The notes beneath the pieces were generated by a model. It worked only from the letters and a program-made list of their open reading frames with translations. It had not been told where the DNA came from and made no database searches. The translations under genes were made by a program, and so were the position numbers. Of a stretch of 64,000 bases of DNA, positions 1 through 10,628 are shown piece after piece. The stretch is from Oreohelix idahoensis (lineage: Eukaryota; Mollusca; Gastropoda; Stylommatophora; Oreohelicidae). The DNA is taken from NCBI GenBank assembly GCA_024509875.1, contig JAMPIV010018962.1, forward strand, positions 372,001 to 436,000. Direction: 5' to 3'. Position 1 is the stretch's first letter. Each line of letters starts with the position of its first letter.

Positions 1-481
1 CGTTGTTATTGTCACCAATTGTGTCCGTAATAAAATTTGGCGTGTCTTTGTAAAACAGAGCCGATGTCAGATGCCCTCGTTTGGGTTCCTCCCCGTAATT
101 CAACGTGGCTTCCAGGTAAGCTCTATAAGGGTAGGTGTTCTCGCTGGGTGTAATCAGCGTGTCGTTCAGTGAAACGTCGACTTGTGAGAATAAACTGTGC
201 AGATAATAGTTGATCGGGGCCACCTCTGCGTCAGCGGGTAATGCGCTGCCATTAGCTAACGTAATTTTGGCGCGCACGTGTAGAAAAGTATTGAACAAAT
301 CTAGATATTCTTCACCGTTTCCCTATATTACAAATTCCACCGGGGCTCCGGGGGCTAAGGCGGCCAACGGATGTATCTCCACAAATTGTCCCTCTTCTAC
401 AGCTGTCTGCGTTGGTGGTACGCTAAACAAATCTAGACCACTGTGAAGACACTCGCACGAGTTGGGGTGAATAAGCACCAT
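1..481 (-). pseudogene. Polinton major capsid protein, N-terminal part, interrupted by a stop
   Basis: This is the 5' part of the hexon-like double jelly-roll major capsid protein of a Polinton/adintovirus element; the rest lies beyond the left edge. The ATG is at 481-479 and overlaps the stop of the upstream pX-like gene by one base (TGATG), the tight packing normal in these elements. The minus-strand frame is open to base 1 except for one TAG at 325-323, codon 53. Residues on both sides of the stop fit the family, including the segment FLHVRAKITLANG (nt 283-245) and the later segment LHSLFSQVDVSLN. The stop is therefore a nonsense change in a once-continuous gene. Family assignment is by recognition of conserved N-terminal segments, not by a search. 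Confidence 0.85.
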
Positions 482-909
482 CATTCAAATATATCAGAGT
501 ACCTTCGCTTCTTCTGGTGAGAATGAGAAGGCCGAGCTCGGTTACTGCGTTTTATTCGTTTCGGCTCGCTAGGTGGGACAGCTCTCGTTTTTCTTTTTCT
601 TCTTAGCCCGCTACCCGATTGGTTAGTGGTGAGGTGTTCAACCGCTCCCTGTAATAAACGTTGACCCGATTCCTTGGCTCGTTCGCTCGCGACCTGTAGA
701 CCGGTCCCAAGCCCTTCTCTGAGTAAAGCTTTGCCTCCAGTTTTTAACCATGGGAGAACCATGCGACCGAGCCCGCCGAAAAAACTACCCAAACCATGTC
801 CTCTTTGACTTCTGCCTCCGATAAACACGGGCATCCCGTGACCAGCTTGGTTGCAGTAAAACTCCTCATATATCTTGGGGTTTCGTCGGATGGGTACGTG
901 TCTCACCAT
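481..909 (-). CDS. pX-like small basic membrane-active virion peptide of the Polinton
   Basis: 142 residues from ATG 909-907. An upstream TTG would extend it by seven codons, but the ATG sits 8 nt after the stop of the minor capsid gene and is the better start. A glycine-rich hydrophobic segment (SFFGGLGRMVLPWLKTGG, about residues 42-59) is followed by an amphipathic helix-like stretch and a very basic tail (RRKRKTR, KPKRIKR-type clusters). This layout is typical of the adenovirus pX/pVI-like peptide of Polintons and adintoviruses, thought to act in core condensation or membrane disruption. It is the only structural gene here without an obvious break. It lies between the minor and major capsid genes, as in related elements. 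Confidence 0.7.
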   Translation of the reverse strand: MVRHVPIRRNPKIYEEFYCNQAGHGMPVFIGGRSQRGHGLGSFFGGLGRMVLPWLKTGGKALLREGLGTGLQVASERAKESGQRLLQGAVEHLTTNQSGSGLRRKRKTRAVPPSEPKRIKRSNRARPSHSHQKKRRYSDIFE

Positions 910-916
910 TTTTTTT

Positions 917-1675
917 CTAGTCAAAATCAAACCGTCTGTGAGTTCGGAAGTGTAGTGTCAACACCGAAGCTCCGCTAGTGAATGGGATAGTCTTACCCTG
1001 ATCGTTAGTTAAAAGGATTTCCACCGCGTCAAACGAAAAACGGCTCAGGGGTAAGTAGTGTGGTTTGTCGTAAATCCTGAAAACAGAAGCAGTAGTCCTA
1101 TCCAAAATAGGAACAATCCGTAACAAAGGGACAGAGGCATCTCCAACCGGTCTCGCCGCTACGAGATCGCAGTACACGTATACATTTTTCATGTCGTTAT
1201 CCATTTATACTTCAGTCTCGCCTCGTAGTATTGGGTCGATGTCTGTGGCGAGCGAGGCAGGAAAACCTTACATGTGTTTTAACGTCTCGCTAATTCTAAA
1301 TTCAACCTCCGGATCATACAGATTCAAGGTGGCCTTATTATTGTTAAAATGGAATCTAACTCGGGCTTTTTCATCCACATCCGTGGCTAAAAGCAAACGA
1401 TTCAACTCGTCGATCAGCGTGTCGGGTGACGTGTATAGACCAGCAGGTAACGTGAGTACCATAGACTCATCTTCTTTGTTGGGAAAGTAATGTATCCATA
1501 CATCATCCTCTAGCACGTTAAAATAACTTTTGGGAAATTGAATCTCAACCAAACCGACCTCGTAACGCGAAGTCAAGTCTATAGTCTGTGGCAATTTGAC
1601 GAAAAAGTGCCCGGCGTTATTGTTTGGGTATATTTTCATCGAGGCATTGCTGGGTAAAGTCACGTAAAAACTCAT
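917..1675 (-). pseudogene. Polinton minor capsid (penton-like single jelly-roll) protein, two in-frame stops
   Basis: ATG at 1675-1673. The N-terminal 135 codons (to 1271) contain the family-typical start MSFYVTLPSNASM and the segment YEVGLVEIQFPKSYFNV. The C-terminal part (1204-920) contains VYVYCDLVAARPVGD and ends in LTLHFRTHRRFDFD, the usual end of this protein. Both parts are in one frame, separated by TAA at 1270-1268 and a second TAA at 1207-1205, with 20 sense codons between them. The protein forms capsid vertices in the element's virion. The two stops make this copy non-functional without readthrough. The gene ends 8 nt before the pX-like start. Confidence 0.85.
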
Positions 1676-1936
1676 CCTATCTTAGGGTTAGGTAACATGT
1701 AACCCAGACAACTGCTCATTAAAGCGATCCAAAACTTGCCGTCTGGTCCCTCTGCGTTGCTCCGACTCAGATTGAATAACGAGACACCGATGACGACATA
1801 TATAACGATCATCTGACAGATGAAAACGATCTATAGTCGCGGGACTAGTTTCCCAAAAAAGGCCAGAACGAGGTTCTCGCGGTCTTGGGAGGGGGTGGTC
1901 GCAAAACTGGGGTGCTCACTTCTTCTTCAATATCCA

Positions 1937-2902
1937 TCAGTCTCGATATGTCGCTAGTTGTTTGGCGGAAATCCAGCTGTTGAATGACGAGTTATATCCG
2001 AACCATTTGACTAAATACTCTTTTACACCCCTGACACCTCGGCGTTCTTGTAAAATGGACTCGATTCGATAAACTATCTTGTCGCCGACTCGCTGCAGCT
2101 CTTCTTGGTAAAAAGAACCGTTCAGTTCCTCACCCGAATCATCTTTAAGGACGTACGTGACCGGTCTTGTTTGGTTTAGTCGACTGACCGTAAACAGTTC
2201 TTCTGTCCACGCCGACGTATAACCCTTTTTAAAAGTTTGTCTGGCTTGTGCGATCCGCACGCGATCACCAGCTTTAAAATAGACTTTTCTATCGACGACG
2301 TCAGGGGTCGAATACAACGTATGCCACACCTCTTCTTGATTGCTCGGAGTAACTTCCACTGGCGCCATCTTAATACTCCGATGATACGAATAATTGTAGT
2401 TATGGACCAGTTGCTGTATCACATCGACGTAGCGAAGAGTGTTGGTTTTGGTAAAGTAACGCCACGTTTTTTCTTTGAGGGTTCGATTAAACCTCTCGAC
2501 AATAGCTGCTTTGGTATCCTCATTGTCTGTAGTGAAGAAATGGACCCCCTCATCTTTAAGAAACTTTAAGAATGTTTTGCTAACGAACTCACTACCTTTG
2601 TCTGTTTGAAAAGTTATCGGTTTGCGACTGTTAAAAATTGTTTTTACCGCTGCTACTAACGCTGTCCCAGTCTTGTTTTTCAACGGAACAGCCCAAGCGA
2701 ATTTACTAAATACGTCAATACACGTTACTAGATAGGAATACCCATCGTTGAATCTTTTTAAACCTCGCAAGTCAATTAAATCAGCCTGAAACTGTTGGTC
2801 GATACCACCCGCAATGGTGGTACGTCGTTTAAATTTTCTGCGCACCGGTTTGTGTAGGGTGTAACTGTCCTGATGACCTAACCACTCCTTCTCAAGGAAA
2901 TA
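1937..2902 (-). CDS. Polinton retroviral-type integrase with C-terminal chromodomain, N-terminus damaged
   Basis: The open frame runs from just after a TAG at 2905-2903 to a stop at 1937 and has no early ATG; a GTG at 2845 is the first permissive codon. Counted from that GTG, the rve core shows the catalytic triad D22 (ADLIDL), D82 (QTDKGSEF) and E117 (IVERFNRTLK), with the D-35-E spacing of retroviral integrases. The last 45 residues (YRIESILQER... YLVKWFGYNSSFNSW) form a chromodomain, as in many Polinton integrases, which may target chromatin. Nineteen further codons upstream (2902-2846) still look like family sequence. The helix-turn-helix N-terminus expected before them is not readable in one frame between 2905 and 3180. 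Core intact, 5' end broken. Confidence 0.88.
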   Translation of the reverse strand, partial: YFLEKEWLGHQDSYTLHKPVRRKFKRRTTIAGGIDQQFQADLIDLRGLKRFNDGYSYLVTCIDVFSKFAWAVPLKNKTGTALVAAVKTIFNSRKPITFQTDKGSEFVSKTFLKFLKDEGVHFFTTDNEDTKAAIVERFNRTLKEKTWRYFTKTNTLRYVDVIQQLVHNYNYSYHRSIKMAPVEVTPSNQEEVWHTLYSTPDVVDRKVYFKAGDRVRIAQARQTFKKGYTSAWTEELFTVSRLNQTRPVTYVLKDDSGEELNGSFYQEELQRVGDKIVYRIESILQERRGVRGVKEYLVKWFGYNSSFNSWISAKQLATYRD

Positions 2903-3180
2903 CTAAGTTGAAATCTGTTGTTATGTAAGGGGTCGACCTTTGGTGCATCATCCAGCCTTTAAGGTAAATGGTTGGTCGACTAAGTTTTTTGGAGTGGTCG
3001 TACTTTTTTAATGTTGTAGTAAATTTTTTTGCGTACCCACCGGTTTGTGTGGGTGTTTTAATCTATCGACTATGCGGTTCTTGGTTTGGGGATATGGAGT
3101 GCTTTACATTTCGCAATTGTCCCCTGAGCAAACGGGACCTGTTTTTAAGTCGATTAGTGGGTTTTGTTGTGTTTGGTTGA

Positions 3181-3744
3181 CTACGGGGCTGGGGGTGTTC
3201 GGAGGAGGGACTTGTTATTTGTCCTGTAGAACTTTTTGGTGGTAGTTGTTGGTTGGGGTGTTCCATAGAACCCGGGTCGTTTTGGCTCGTAGTAATGTTG
3301 TTTTAAAATCTTATTCACTTCTTTGGCCATGCTTCCCACTTTGGTGTCTTTTTCCTTCTTCTGAGCGAATACGACGATGATTCTCGCAATTTACTGGCAA
3401 CCACCTTTTTCCGATTAGTGGGTGTGACGAGTGGGGACTGAGGAAATTTGTCGACGACCTCATCTTTAAGTACAGCGGGTTGTTCGCTGGTTTGTAATGG
3501 TGGTGGTTGTTTAATATCCACGAGACCTAGAGGTACGTGACTACTGTTCTAGTCGATTCAAATAACGCTGTAGTGTTTGTTGATATAGTCGTGCTTTGTC
3601 AGCCACTGACATATCTTCTCTTCCCAAGACTAGTTGCATTTGAGTATCTAATTCTCCCAAGTTATCTCTTAGAGCGTCGGGTGGTCTATAAGGTTTTTGA
3701 GTCTCTAACAAACGAGGATCCATCAAAATCAATTTCTTAGCCAT
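3181..3744 (-). pseudogene. Conserved Polinton small protein of unknown function, in three frames
   Basis: ATG 3744-3742 directly follows the TAG (3747-3745) ending the tail of the upstream gene. The first frame gives 67 residues (MAKKLILMDPRLLET... QQTLQRYLNRLEQ) and stops at 3541. The pattern MDPRLLE followed by a helical segment ending LQRYL is a recurring Polinton protein that I know only as an uncharacterised family. Related sequence resumes in a second frame from about 3521 (VLKDEVVDKFPQS) and then in a third from about 3390 to a TAG at 3183-3181. The third frame carries the C-terminal segment GSMAKEVNKILKQ. One stop and at least two frameshifts therefore break it. Function unknown. Confidence 0.65.
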
Positions 3745-4062
3745 CTAAAAGAGCCCTCTAAGTACAGTTAGTATTGGAGTTAACAACGCAGTTAAAAAAC
3801 CTCCAGTTTGTAAAAATTATTTTCGTCTTTTGAGCGACAATTTTTTCTTGGTAAGCGCTCTCATGGTGTTTTTGTAACGACGCATACGTCTCTTCTGAGG
3901 GGGTGTCAGTGTAACGTTACCTTTTAATAAGTTGTGACAACATTCACAGAGTGTTCCTACCAGATCGGGTGACGCTGTTTTCATAACAGCCTTAATGACT
4001 GGTGGTTTGGCTGTACCTAGAAACTTTAACATGTCAGCATGTCTTTTTACCTTTTCTCCCAT
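3745..4062 (-). pseudogene. Small basic Polinton protein with hydrophobic tail cut off by a stop
   Basis: ATG at 4062-4060, 4 nt after the ATPase stop. 81 codons encode a basic helical protein (TASPDLVGTLCECCHNLLKG, then LTPPQKRRMRRYK and KKKLSLKRRK). A TAA at 3819-3817 ends it, but the same frame stays open for 23 more codons to the TAG at 3747-3745. That stretch encodes a glycine/leucine-rich hydrophobic segment (TGGFLTALLTPILTVL). Homologous Polinton proteins commonly end in such a GGFL-type tail, so the TAA looks like a nonsense mutation that removes it. Role unknown; a virion-core or membrane-associated role is speculation. Confidence 0.65.
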
Positions 4063-4066
4063 TTTG

Positions 4067-4674
4067 TTACTTGGGTACGTAAACAATTTGTTGTTCCTCT
4101 GGAAATATGTGGGTGCAAAGTCTCAAATTGTCTGGTGTTTCTTGACGAAGGTCGATTACCAAATAGCCATGTGGGGTCGACGTCGCGTCTTTAAAACTCT
4201 CTTGGACATAGGCAGTCCGACCTAGGTACATCTGTTTGGCTAGATTAACAATCTGCGACCCATCGCGTGGATTTTTGAAAAGTACTATATAATGAGAATT
4301 CAAACTAATGGTTCTTTGTTCTTGCCAAATAAATTTTGCACAAGATAAAATACGCTTACATTGCGATGATGACTTGATTTTGTGAATAATTTAGTTACTC
4401 GCTCATCTGTTTCGTTCATGAGGTCATCGATAATTACCAAACGTTTCTTATCACCTGTCCACTGCTCAATATCGGGCAGTCCTTCAATAAACTGAACGCC
4501 AGTCATGGAATTGAATAGTGGTTGGTATTCCCCATAACAGCATATAATTTCATCGGGTACGGTTGTCACCATATCTTTGATATGTGTCAAAAAACGATGT
4601 ACAAAAACAGTCTTTCCACTAGAAGTAGGACCTGAAACCAAACAAGTGAACGGATGAACCCAACGCGGGTCCAT
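4067..4674 (-). pseudogene. Polinton FtsK/HerA-type genome-packaging ATPase, frameshifted
   Basis: Start ATG 4674-4672 (MDPRWVHPFTC). The longer open frame upstream to 4857 is repeat-derived and not chosen. Walker A is GPTSSGKT (residues 15-22), Walker B is RLVIIDD (78-84), and the following LVQNLF segment is typical of the family. The first frame runs into TGA at about 4300 after residue 124. The rest continues in another frame from about 4315 to TAA 4069-4067 (SLNSHYIVLFKNPRDG... HGYLVIDL), so an indel around 4305-4320 splits the gene. The ATPase would pump DNA into capsids. It is the first gene of the minus-strand block and is followed after 4 nt by the small basic protein. Confidence 0.85.
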
Positions 4675-4727
4675 AGTTAACAACGATAACTTACACCTAC
4701 AGACAGTTATTTTATATCTAAAACACA

Positions 4728-4985
4728 ACGTGAGAACCCCTGTTCCCAACGTAAGAATCATGCTAATAATCACGAGAACCCCTGTTCCCATCGTACGACT
4801 CATGCTAACAATGTGATAACCCCTTTTCAAGAACATGAGAATCATGCTAATAATCACGAGAACCCCTGTGTTTTCAACGTAAGAAGCGTACTAATAATGT
4901 GAGAATCAATGTGCTTTCAACAACGTAAGAATCGTACTAACAATGTGAGAATCACTGTGTTTTCAACAACGTAAGAATCACCATT
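4728..4985. repeat. Degenerate tandem repeat upstream of the ATPase
   Basis: Variants of an approximately 45-65 bp unit follow each other. Each holds versions of AACGTAAGAATC, a short ATGCTAATAAT or GTACTAATAAT, and GTGAGAA with CCCCTGTT or TGTGTTTT. At least five units are visible. The array also generates the spurious N-terminal extension of the ATPase frame. Confidence 0.7.
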
Positions 4986-6152
4986 GGTGTAAAAGAAAGT
5001 TTCAAACCACTCGTTACTTAGTAACAAAGACGTAACTATCATTCTTATTCTTCATCAACAGACTATAACAATATTAAATTTTGTTTATTAAATTTTGTAT
5101 TTAAAAGCGTGATCTAATAAAAAAAGTGTTAAGTTATACACTTTCACACACTGGGCTGGACAGTTATAACTAACAATTCTATTTTGTTCAAAAGTTTGAT
5201 AAAACTTGTCTTCGAACAAATTATTAACATCTGCTATAAGGAAGAAATGTGTTAGATATGTATCATTCTGTAACTAACCAGCGTTCAGGTCGGATCACTC
5301 GTTTTGAAAAATCAGACGCTGAGACCAAGAAATTCCGAAAACAAGACAACTAAAAGTAAGTTATTCTGTTTTATTCGTATTTTGTGTTAGGAAGTTAAAA
5401 TAATTATTTCTATTTAGAGACTATATAAATTTTCTAGTTTGGTTGTTTTTATTATTCGTGTGTTGTATTAAATATCTGTTTTCTATTTAAAAGATATGGT
5501 TGTGTTTTCGTCTTTTCGCTAGGGAGTGATGGTAAAATCTGTTTCAAAATATAATTAGTCCAGCCGCTATTTAAAAACATTTGTTTGTTAAGGTGTTAAC
5601 TCTGAGACTAAATTGTTATTTTTATCTGTGTGTTATGTTAAATTCTTACATGTCATTTTTAAAGAGTGGTTGCTTTTTGATAAGTTAAGACTTACCCGAT
5701 TTATTATGTACTATAGTCTAATAATTATCCTTAGTTTAAATCTTATCTACGTTTCTCCCCTATTGTTAGACAAGTGCTTTGTTCATTTTATTTTTGCGAG
5801 GTTTATTTTTGTGTGTGTTAACGTAATAAAAATACAGAGACTGATAACGCAAAAATTAAAAAACACTTTTATCACATTAAAAAGAATATTTAGAACATAG
5901 CACATTTTTGGCTTTAACAGTACTGAACTGCACAAGGCCTTGCTATGGTACAAACGACCAAAACACGTTAATAAAATTTATATCTCCATTATTTTAAACG
6001 ACAGGGCAGATCGTCACTTGTCTCACGAGCATGTTGGATCACGCACAGGCTGGGTTTTAAATCGATATTTTTTCTGACACAGCGCGCGCGGTGTATTTTT
6101 TGATACGTTAACATCACAGAATAAAAACAAGACTGTGTTTTATTTACCTGTT

Positions 6153-6160
<8 letters not shown>

Positions 6161-6204
<44 letters not shown>

Positions 6205-6238
6205 TTCTTTCTCCTCTCTCTCATTCTCTCTCTTTCTT

Positions 6239-6279
<41 letters not shown>

Positions 6280-6281
6280 CA
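6161..6281. repeat. CT/CTTT microsatellite
   Basis: About 120 bp of (CT)n broken by CTTT and TCTC variants, ending about 85 bp before the polymerase ATG. It forms a long pyrimidine-rich tract on the plus strand. Confidence 0.95.
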
Positions 6282-6367
6282 GCTTGTCTTATTTAACTGA
6301 TTGTTACATATATGTTGTTGTATTTAATTTTATGTGTGAGTAACGTTTTCTTGTTCCTCTTCAACAG

Positions 6368-9300
6368 ATGTCTTCAACTCAAAGATATGGTTGTGTACAG
6401 TGCAATACCTCTTTTACGAGGAGTCGTGACCTTACTCGGCATACGTGCACAGTCCATACAGACCAGAATCACCCCGGTCGTGTCTGTCCTAAAGTCTTTG
6501 CAGGACCTGAGGCATTACAACACCATATAGCTCTCGAGCATGGGCCAGGGGCACAAAGATCAGACACCCCAGTGGGGGCCACTGCACAAACCCATCATAC
6601 AGACCCAGTGGTACCAAACACATCAGTGGGGCACAGCATAATATGTACCCGGTGCAACAAGACCTTCACCAGACGTGATGCATTATCACGGCACATAAAA
6701 ACAGTGCACTCAACCCCTCTGTTTTCCTGTGAGATCTGTGGGAAAACCTTTTCTCATGGTGATAGGTTGCGGGTTCATACACTACAGCATCATACATCTG
6801 TCCCAACACCACACTCATTCCCCACACCAGGTGCCACGTTAGACTCATCATCATCAACCTCGAGAATGCCAACAGCGCACCAACAGACACTAACAGCCGG
6901 TGCCACAACAGACTCATCATCATCATCAACCTCGAGAATGCCAGTAGCACACCAACAGACACTAACACCCGGTGCCACAACAGACTCAACATCATCATCA
7001 ACCTCGGGAATGCCAGCAACGCTCAAACAGACACTAAGAGCGGGTGCCACAACAGACTCATCATCATCTACGGCGGGATCTACCACAGCAACAACTTCCA
7101 CTCTACCTTCAGGACCCACTTCAACAAGTTCCATCCCATCGTCCTCTACAAATCCAGGCCAGACCAAGAAAAGAACAATGCCCAGTACCCACCAAACCCA
7201 TATTAGAAAACCCCGTCTGGCCTCTGAAGAAGACTCGTTAGATGCCCTACCAGCTGACATAAAGCAAGTCTATATTGACAACTGGCAGGCGATCAAAACA
7301 CACGCAAACAAACATAAATTCCTGTCCACTTTCACTTTCTTTCACAGACCAGACGAATCCGTTGAATGGCTTTCCTTACTCACACCAATCTTCACACAAC
7401 GAACAAAACGCTTCAAAATAAACTACAGTTTCCACATCATCTTACGACACAGAGAAACTCGAGAATTAAGATTTTTTTACTCTTCGCATAACAATGCAGT
7501 CGTCTTAGATCAACCGCACCTAGTCAACAACATTACAGATTTCAAAGCTTTTGTCTCACAATTACACGACAGCGATATTCTTACACACGCACAATTAAAC
7601 AGACCAAACACAAAATATTTTGTCGAAGCAATTCCAGCTACATCTTTCTATCTTTGCCATATTCAAGATTTTCCAATTGGTTGTTTATTACAAGACATCC
7701 CCTCTTTCATTACCGAAAATAAACACATCAATACATTACAACACGATTCACATTCAAAACCTTACATCGATAACTTTTGCTTTTTTAGGTGTCTGACCGT
7801 TTTTAGGGGTGGTGCCGTTAAGAATGTTAGAAAACACACGCGTCGACTCGTCGAACAGTGGCAAACACAGCAGGGACTATCGTCCCTCATCGATTTCCCC
7901 GGGGTTAGTTTAATCGATATTGCAGCCTTAGAAAAATATTTTAATATAAATATTGACGTTTTCGAGTTTGACGACGCGGAAAACCTGACCCCCAAACTTA
8001 GAGGTAGTGATAGTTTTCCAGATACGTTGCGTCTTTTAATGTTTAAAAATCACTTTATGTATATTGCAGATATTGATAGGGCCAGTCATTCTTTTTTCGT
8101 GTCCCAAGTGCGGTAAATTGTGGAAGTTTTTTAGGTTTATGGAGCGCCATGAAAAGACGTGTGTCGGGGATAAGAAGAGGGAAATTTTTAACGGTGGTGT
8201 GTATAATCCCCCAGAGACCATTTGGGAAGCGCTCAATGAGCTGGGAATAGATCTCGATACAAAATTCGTCTTTCCCTACCGGGCAACGTTTGACTATGAG
8301 AGTTATTTTGATAACACGGTAGTGCCCAGTGGTAACGCCACTACATACACAGCCAAACACATCCCCCTGTCTTGCTCGGTGGCTTCTAACGTCCCCGGTT
8401 TTGAGGCCCCCATGTGTTTTATCACAACGGGTGATCCGCAAGACTTGGTCAATAAGATAACTGATTATCTGATCAAAATTTCCGAGGGAGCTTACGAGAT
8501 TTTGCGTGCGTATTTTGATGACGTATACACACAACTCGAGGCTTTAGAGAAGCTAGGAAAGTCAGACGGGCTCCTTGACAGACTCGATAATTATTTACAG
8601 GAACTACCAGTACTAGGGTTCAATTCTGGCAAGTATGACGTGAATGTGATCAAACCGTACCTCATCAAATATTTCATGTGTGAAGAGTTCAAATTTTTAG
8701 TCAAGCGCAATAATAATGTTATGTGTATTGCCACTCGCGAGTTAAAGTTTTTAGATATAGTCAACTACCTAGCCCCCGGTTTTAGCTATAGCAAATATCT
8801 GGCCGCGTACAACGTTAAAGAAACCAAAGGGTATTTTTGTTACGAATACATAACAGATTTAGCAAAATTAGACGAAACGGCGCTACCACCCCACTCGGCA
8901 TTTTTTCCGCCCTTAAAAACACTAACATTTCCGTCGACGTCAGGGAGAATGGTTTCAAGCACCACAAACTCCATAAATATACCGTGCAGTGCCGCGACTG
9001 GTTGAGTTGGGTCTCACACCAAAATAAAGTGGTTTTGAAAACCCAGTTTAACGGTCGTGAAATGTCGTTGGGTTATATGGGCATTAGGGTAGATGGTTGG
9101 GACAAATACTCTCGTACCGCCTACCAGTTCCACGGGTGTCTATTCCATGGCCACCCTGACTGCCCACTAACCGCCGGTCGTGACGTTAACCCAGTCAACA
9201 AAAAACCTTTGACTGAATTGTACGTAAAGACGCTGGAAATTGGTTCTTATTTGGTGTACGAGTGCGACGTCAGATTGGTCGAAATGTGGGAATGTGAGTG

Positions 9301-10628
9301 GCAAGAGTTGAAGAAAACCGATCCATCATTCCGTCGTTTTCTGAGCGCCACCTTCCCGACCGTGAAACCCTCGTACACCAAATGCCGGTATCCATTAACA
9401 GAAGACAATATTCTCGCCTCTGTGTTAGACGAGACCTTGTTTGGCCTAGTCGAGTGTGACATTCATGTCCCCGACTCCCTAAAAGAACATTTCTCGGAAA
9501 GGACGCCCATTTCAAAAACGTTGACGTCACGAGGGAAGATATTGGGTCCTTCATGCGGGAATACGCCGAGAAACACAAGCTTCTGACTACCCCCAGACGG
9601 ACGTTGATCGGGAGTTATGTGGGCAAAAAGATTCTGTTGGCGACACCTTTGCTTCGATGGTACCTGACAAAAGGATTAGAAGTCACCTGTATCTACCAGG
9701 TGATTGAATATGCACCTGTGACGTGTTTTAAACAGTTTGGGGACACTGTTTCGAACGCGCGTCGACAAGGTGATACAGATCCTGCCTACGCCATAACCAG
9801 CGAGACCATGAAACTGTTGGGTAACGCCGCCTATGGTAAGACATTGACCAATAAGGCGAAGCACGTGGATGTCTCATACACGATGGGAGACGATACGTCT
9901 GACCTAATAAACTCCCCCCGATTTAGGAAAATGACGTTAGTGACGGACGAGATTTTTGAAGTAGAAAGACGTAAACAGACAATTAGTTGGGACCTGCCCG
10001 CGCAGATAGGTTTTTTCGTGTACCAATACTCCAAATTGAGAATGTTAGAGTTTTACTATGACTGCTTAGATAAATTTGTAGATAGGTCAGACTTTCAGTT
10101 GTGTGAGACAGACACAGACAGTCTTTACTTGGCCCTTAGCGCGAATAACTTAGCGGACGTTGTTAAGCCCGCTATGCGACGAGAATTTTACAGTACCTAC
10201 CACCAGTGGTTCCCCGCCGAAGTATGCCCCGAACATAGACCCGTTTTCGTCGCTACCGAGGGTAAAACGCGCCCCGTTTGTCAGAAATGCCGCGAACAAA
10301 TATTATTCGACAAATGGACACCGGGCCTTTTTAAATTAGAGTACGAAGGCAGCGTGATGATTTTGCTGTGCAGCAAGACTTATCACTGTTTTGGTGATTA
10401 TGACAAGACCACCACAAAAGGACTCAGCAAACACCACAACAAAATCGACAAAAATACATTCTTAGAAGTACTCAACACACAACAAGCACAGGGCGGGAAA
10501 ATATTGGATTCAGAGCACACAAATCCTCCATCTACACATACGAACAACACCGCAACGCCCTGTCTTACTTTTACATCAAAAGACAGGTACATCCCGACAA
10601 CGTCACCACATCACCTCTCAACATCTAA
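6368..10628 (+). pseudogene. Polinton protein-primed family B DNA polymerase with N-terminal zinc fingers, frameshifted and internally deleted
   Basis: ATG at 6368. Residues 1-142 hold three clean C2H2 fingers (C9/C12/H25/H30; C93/C96/H109/H114; C121/C124/H137/H142) and one degenerate finger. A Ser/Thr-rich repeated linker follows, then the polymerase N-terminal region. The frame changes near 8092-8097, giving the CPKCGKLW zinc motif and the exonuclease domain (Exo I FDYESYF about 8286; Exo II LGFNSGKYD about 8610; Exo III region about 8760). It changes again near 8901-8906, 9496-9503 and 10490-10505. The palm shows GNAAYGK (about 9820-9840), DTDS (10111-10122) and KTY (about 10375). The conserved C-terminal end is in a fifth frame, stopping at TAA 10626-10628. 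The segment normally joining exonuclease and palm, with motif A, is absent around 8930-9010. Four frameshifts plus a deletion mean no active enzyme. Confidence 0.9.
6830..7075 (+). repeat. In-frame tandem repeat in the polymerase linker (69-72 bp unit)
   Basis: Units start at GGTGCCAC at 6830, 6899, 6971 and 7043. Each encodes about 23-24 residues on the pattern GATTDSSSS, TSRMP, AHQQTLT. Unit lengths are multiples of three, so copy number can vary without shifting the frame. The linker joins the zinc fingers to the polymerase region and is likely disordered. Confidence 0.9.

Larger units (their letters stand above)
4675..6367. other. Divergent intergenic region of the Polinton, no gene seen
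   Basis: This stretch separates the minus-strand virion block from the plus-strand polymerase. I see no convincing coding frame; the longest plus frame (5613-5900) is AT-rich and low-complexity. It contains a degenerate tandem repeat next to the ATPase, AT-rich sequence, and a long CT microsatellite before the polymerase. Promoters for both blocks should lie here, but no single element stands out. Confidence 0.6.

Noticed and set aside
4675..4857. N-terminal extension of the ATPase frame (61 codons upstream of ATG 4674)
   Set aside because: It is encoded by the degenerate tandem repeat and looks unlike the family; ATG 4674 gives the conserved start.
6666..7260. Minus-strand open frames over the polymerase N-terminus
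   Set aside because: They mirror the repeated Ser-rich linker on the coding strand; repeats free of stops in one frame stay open in others.
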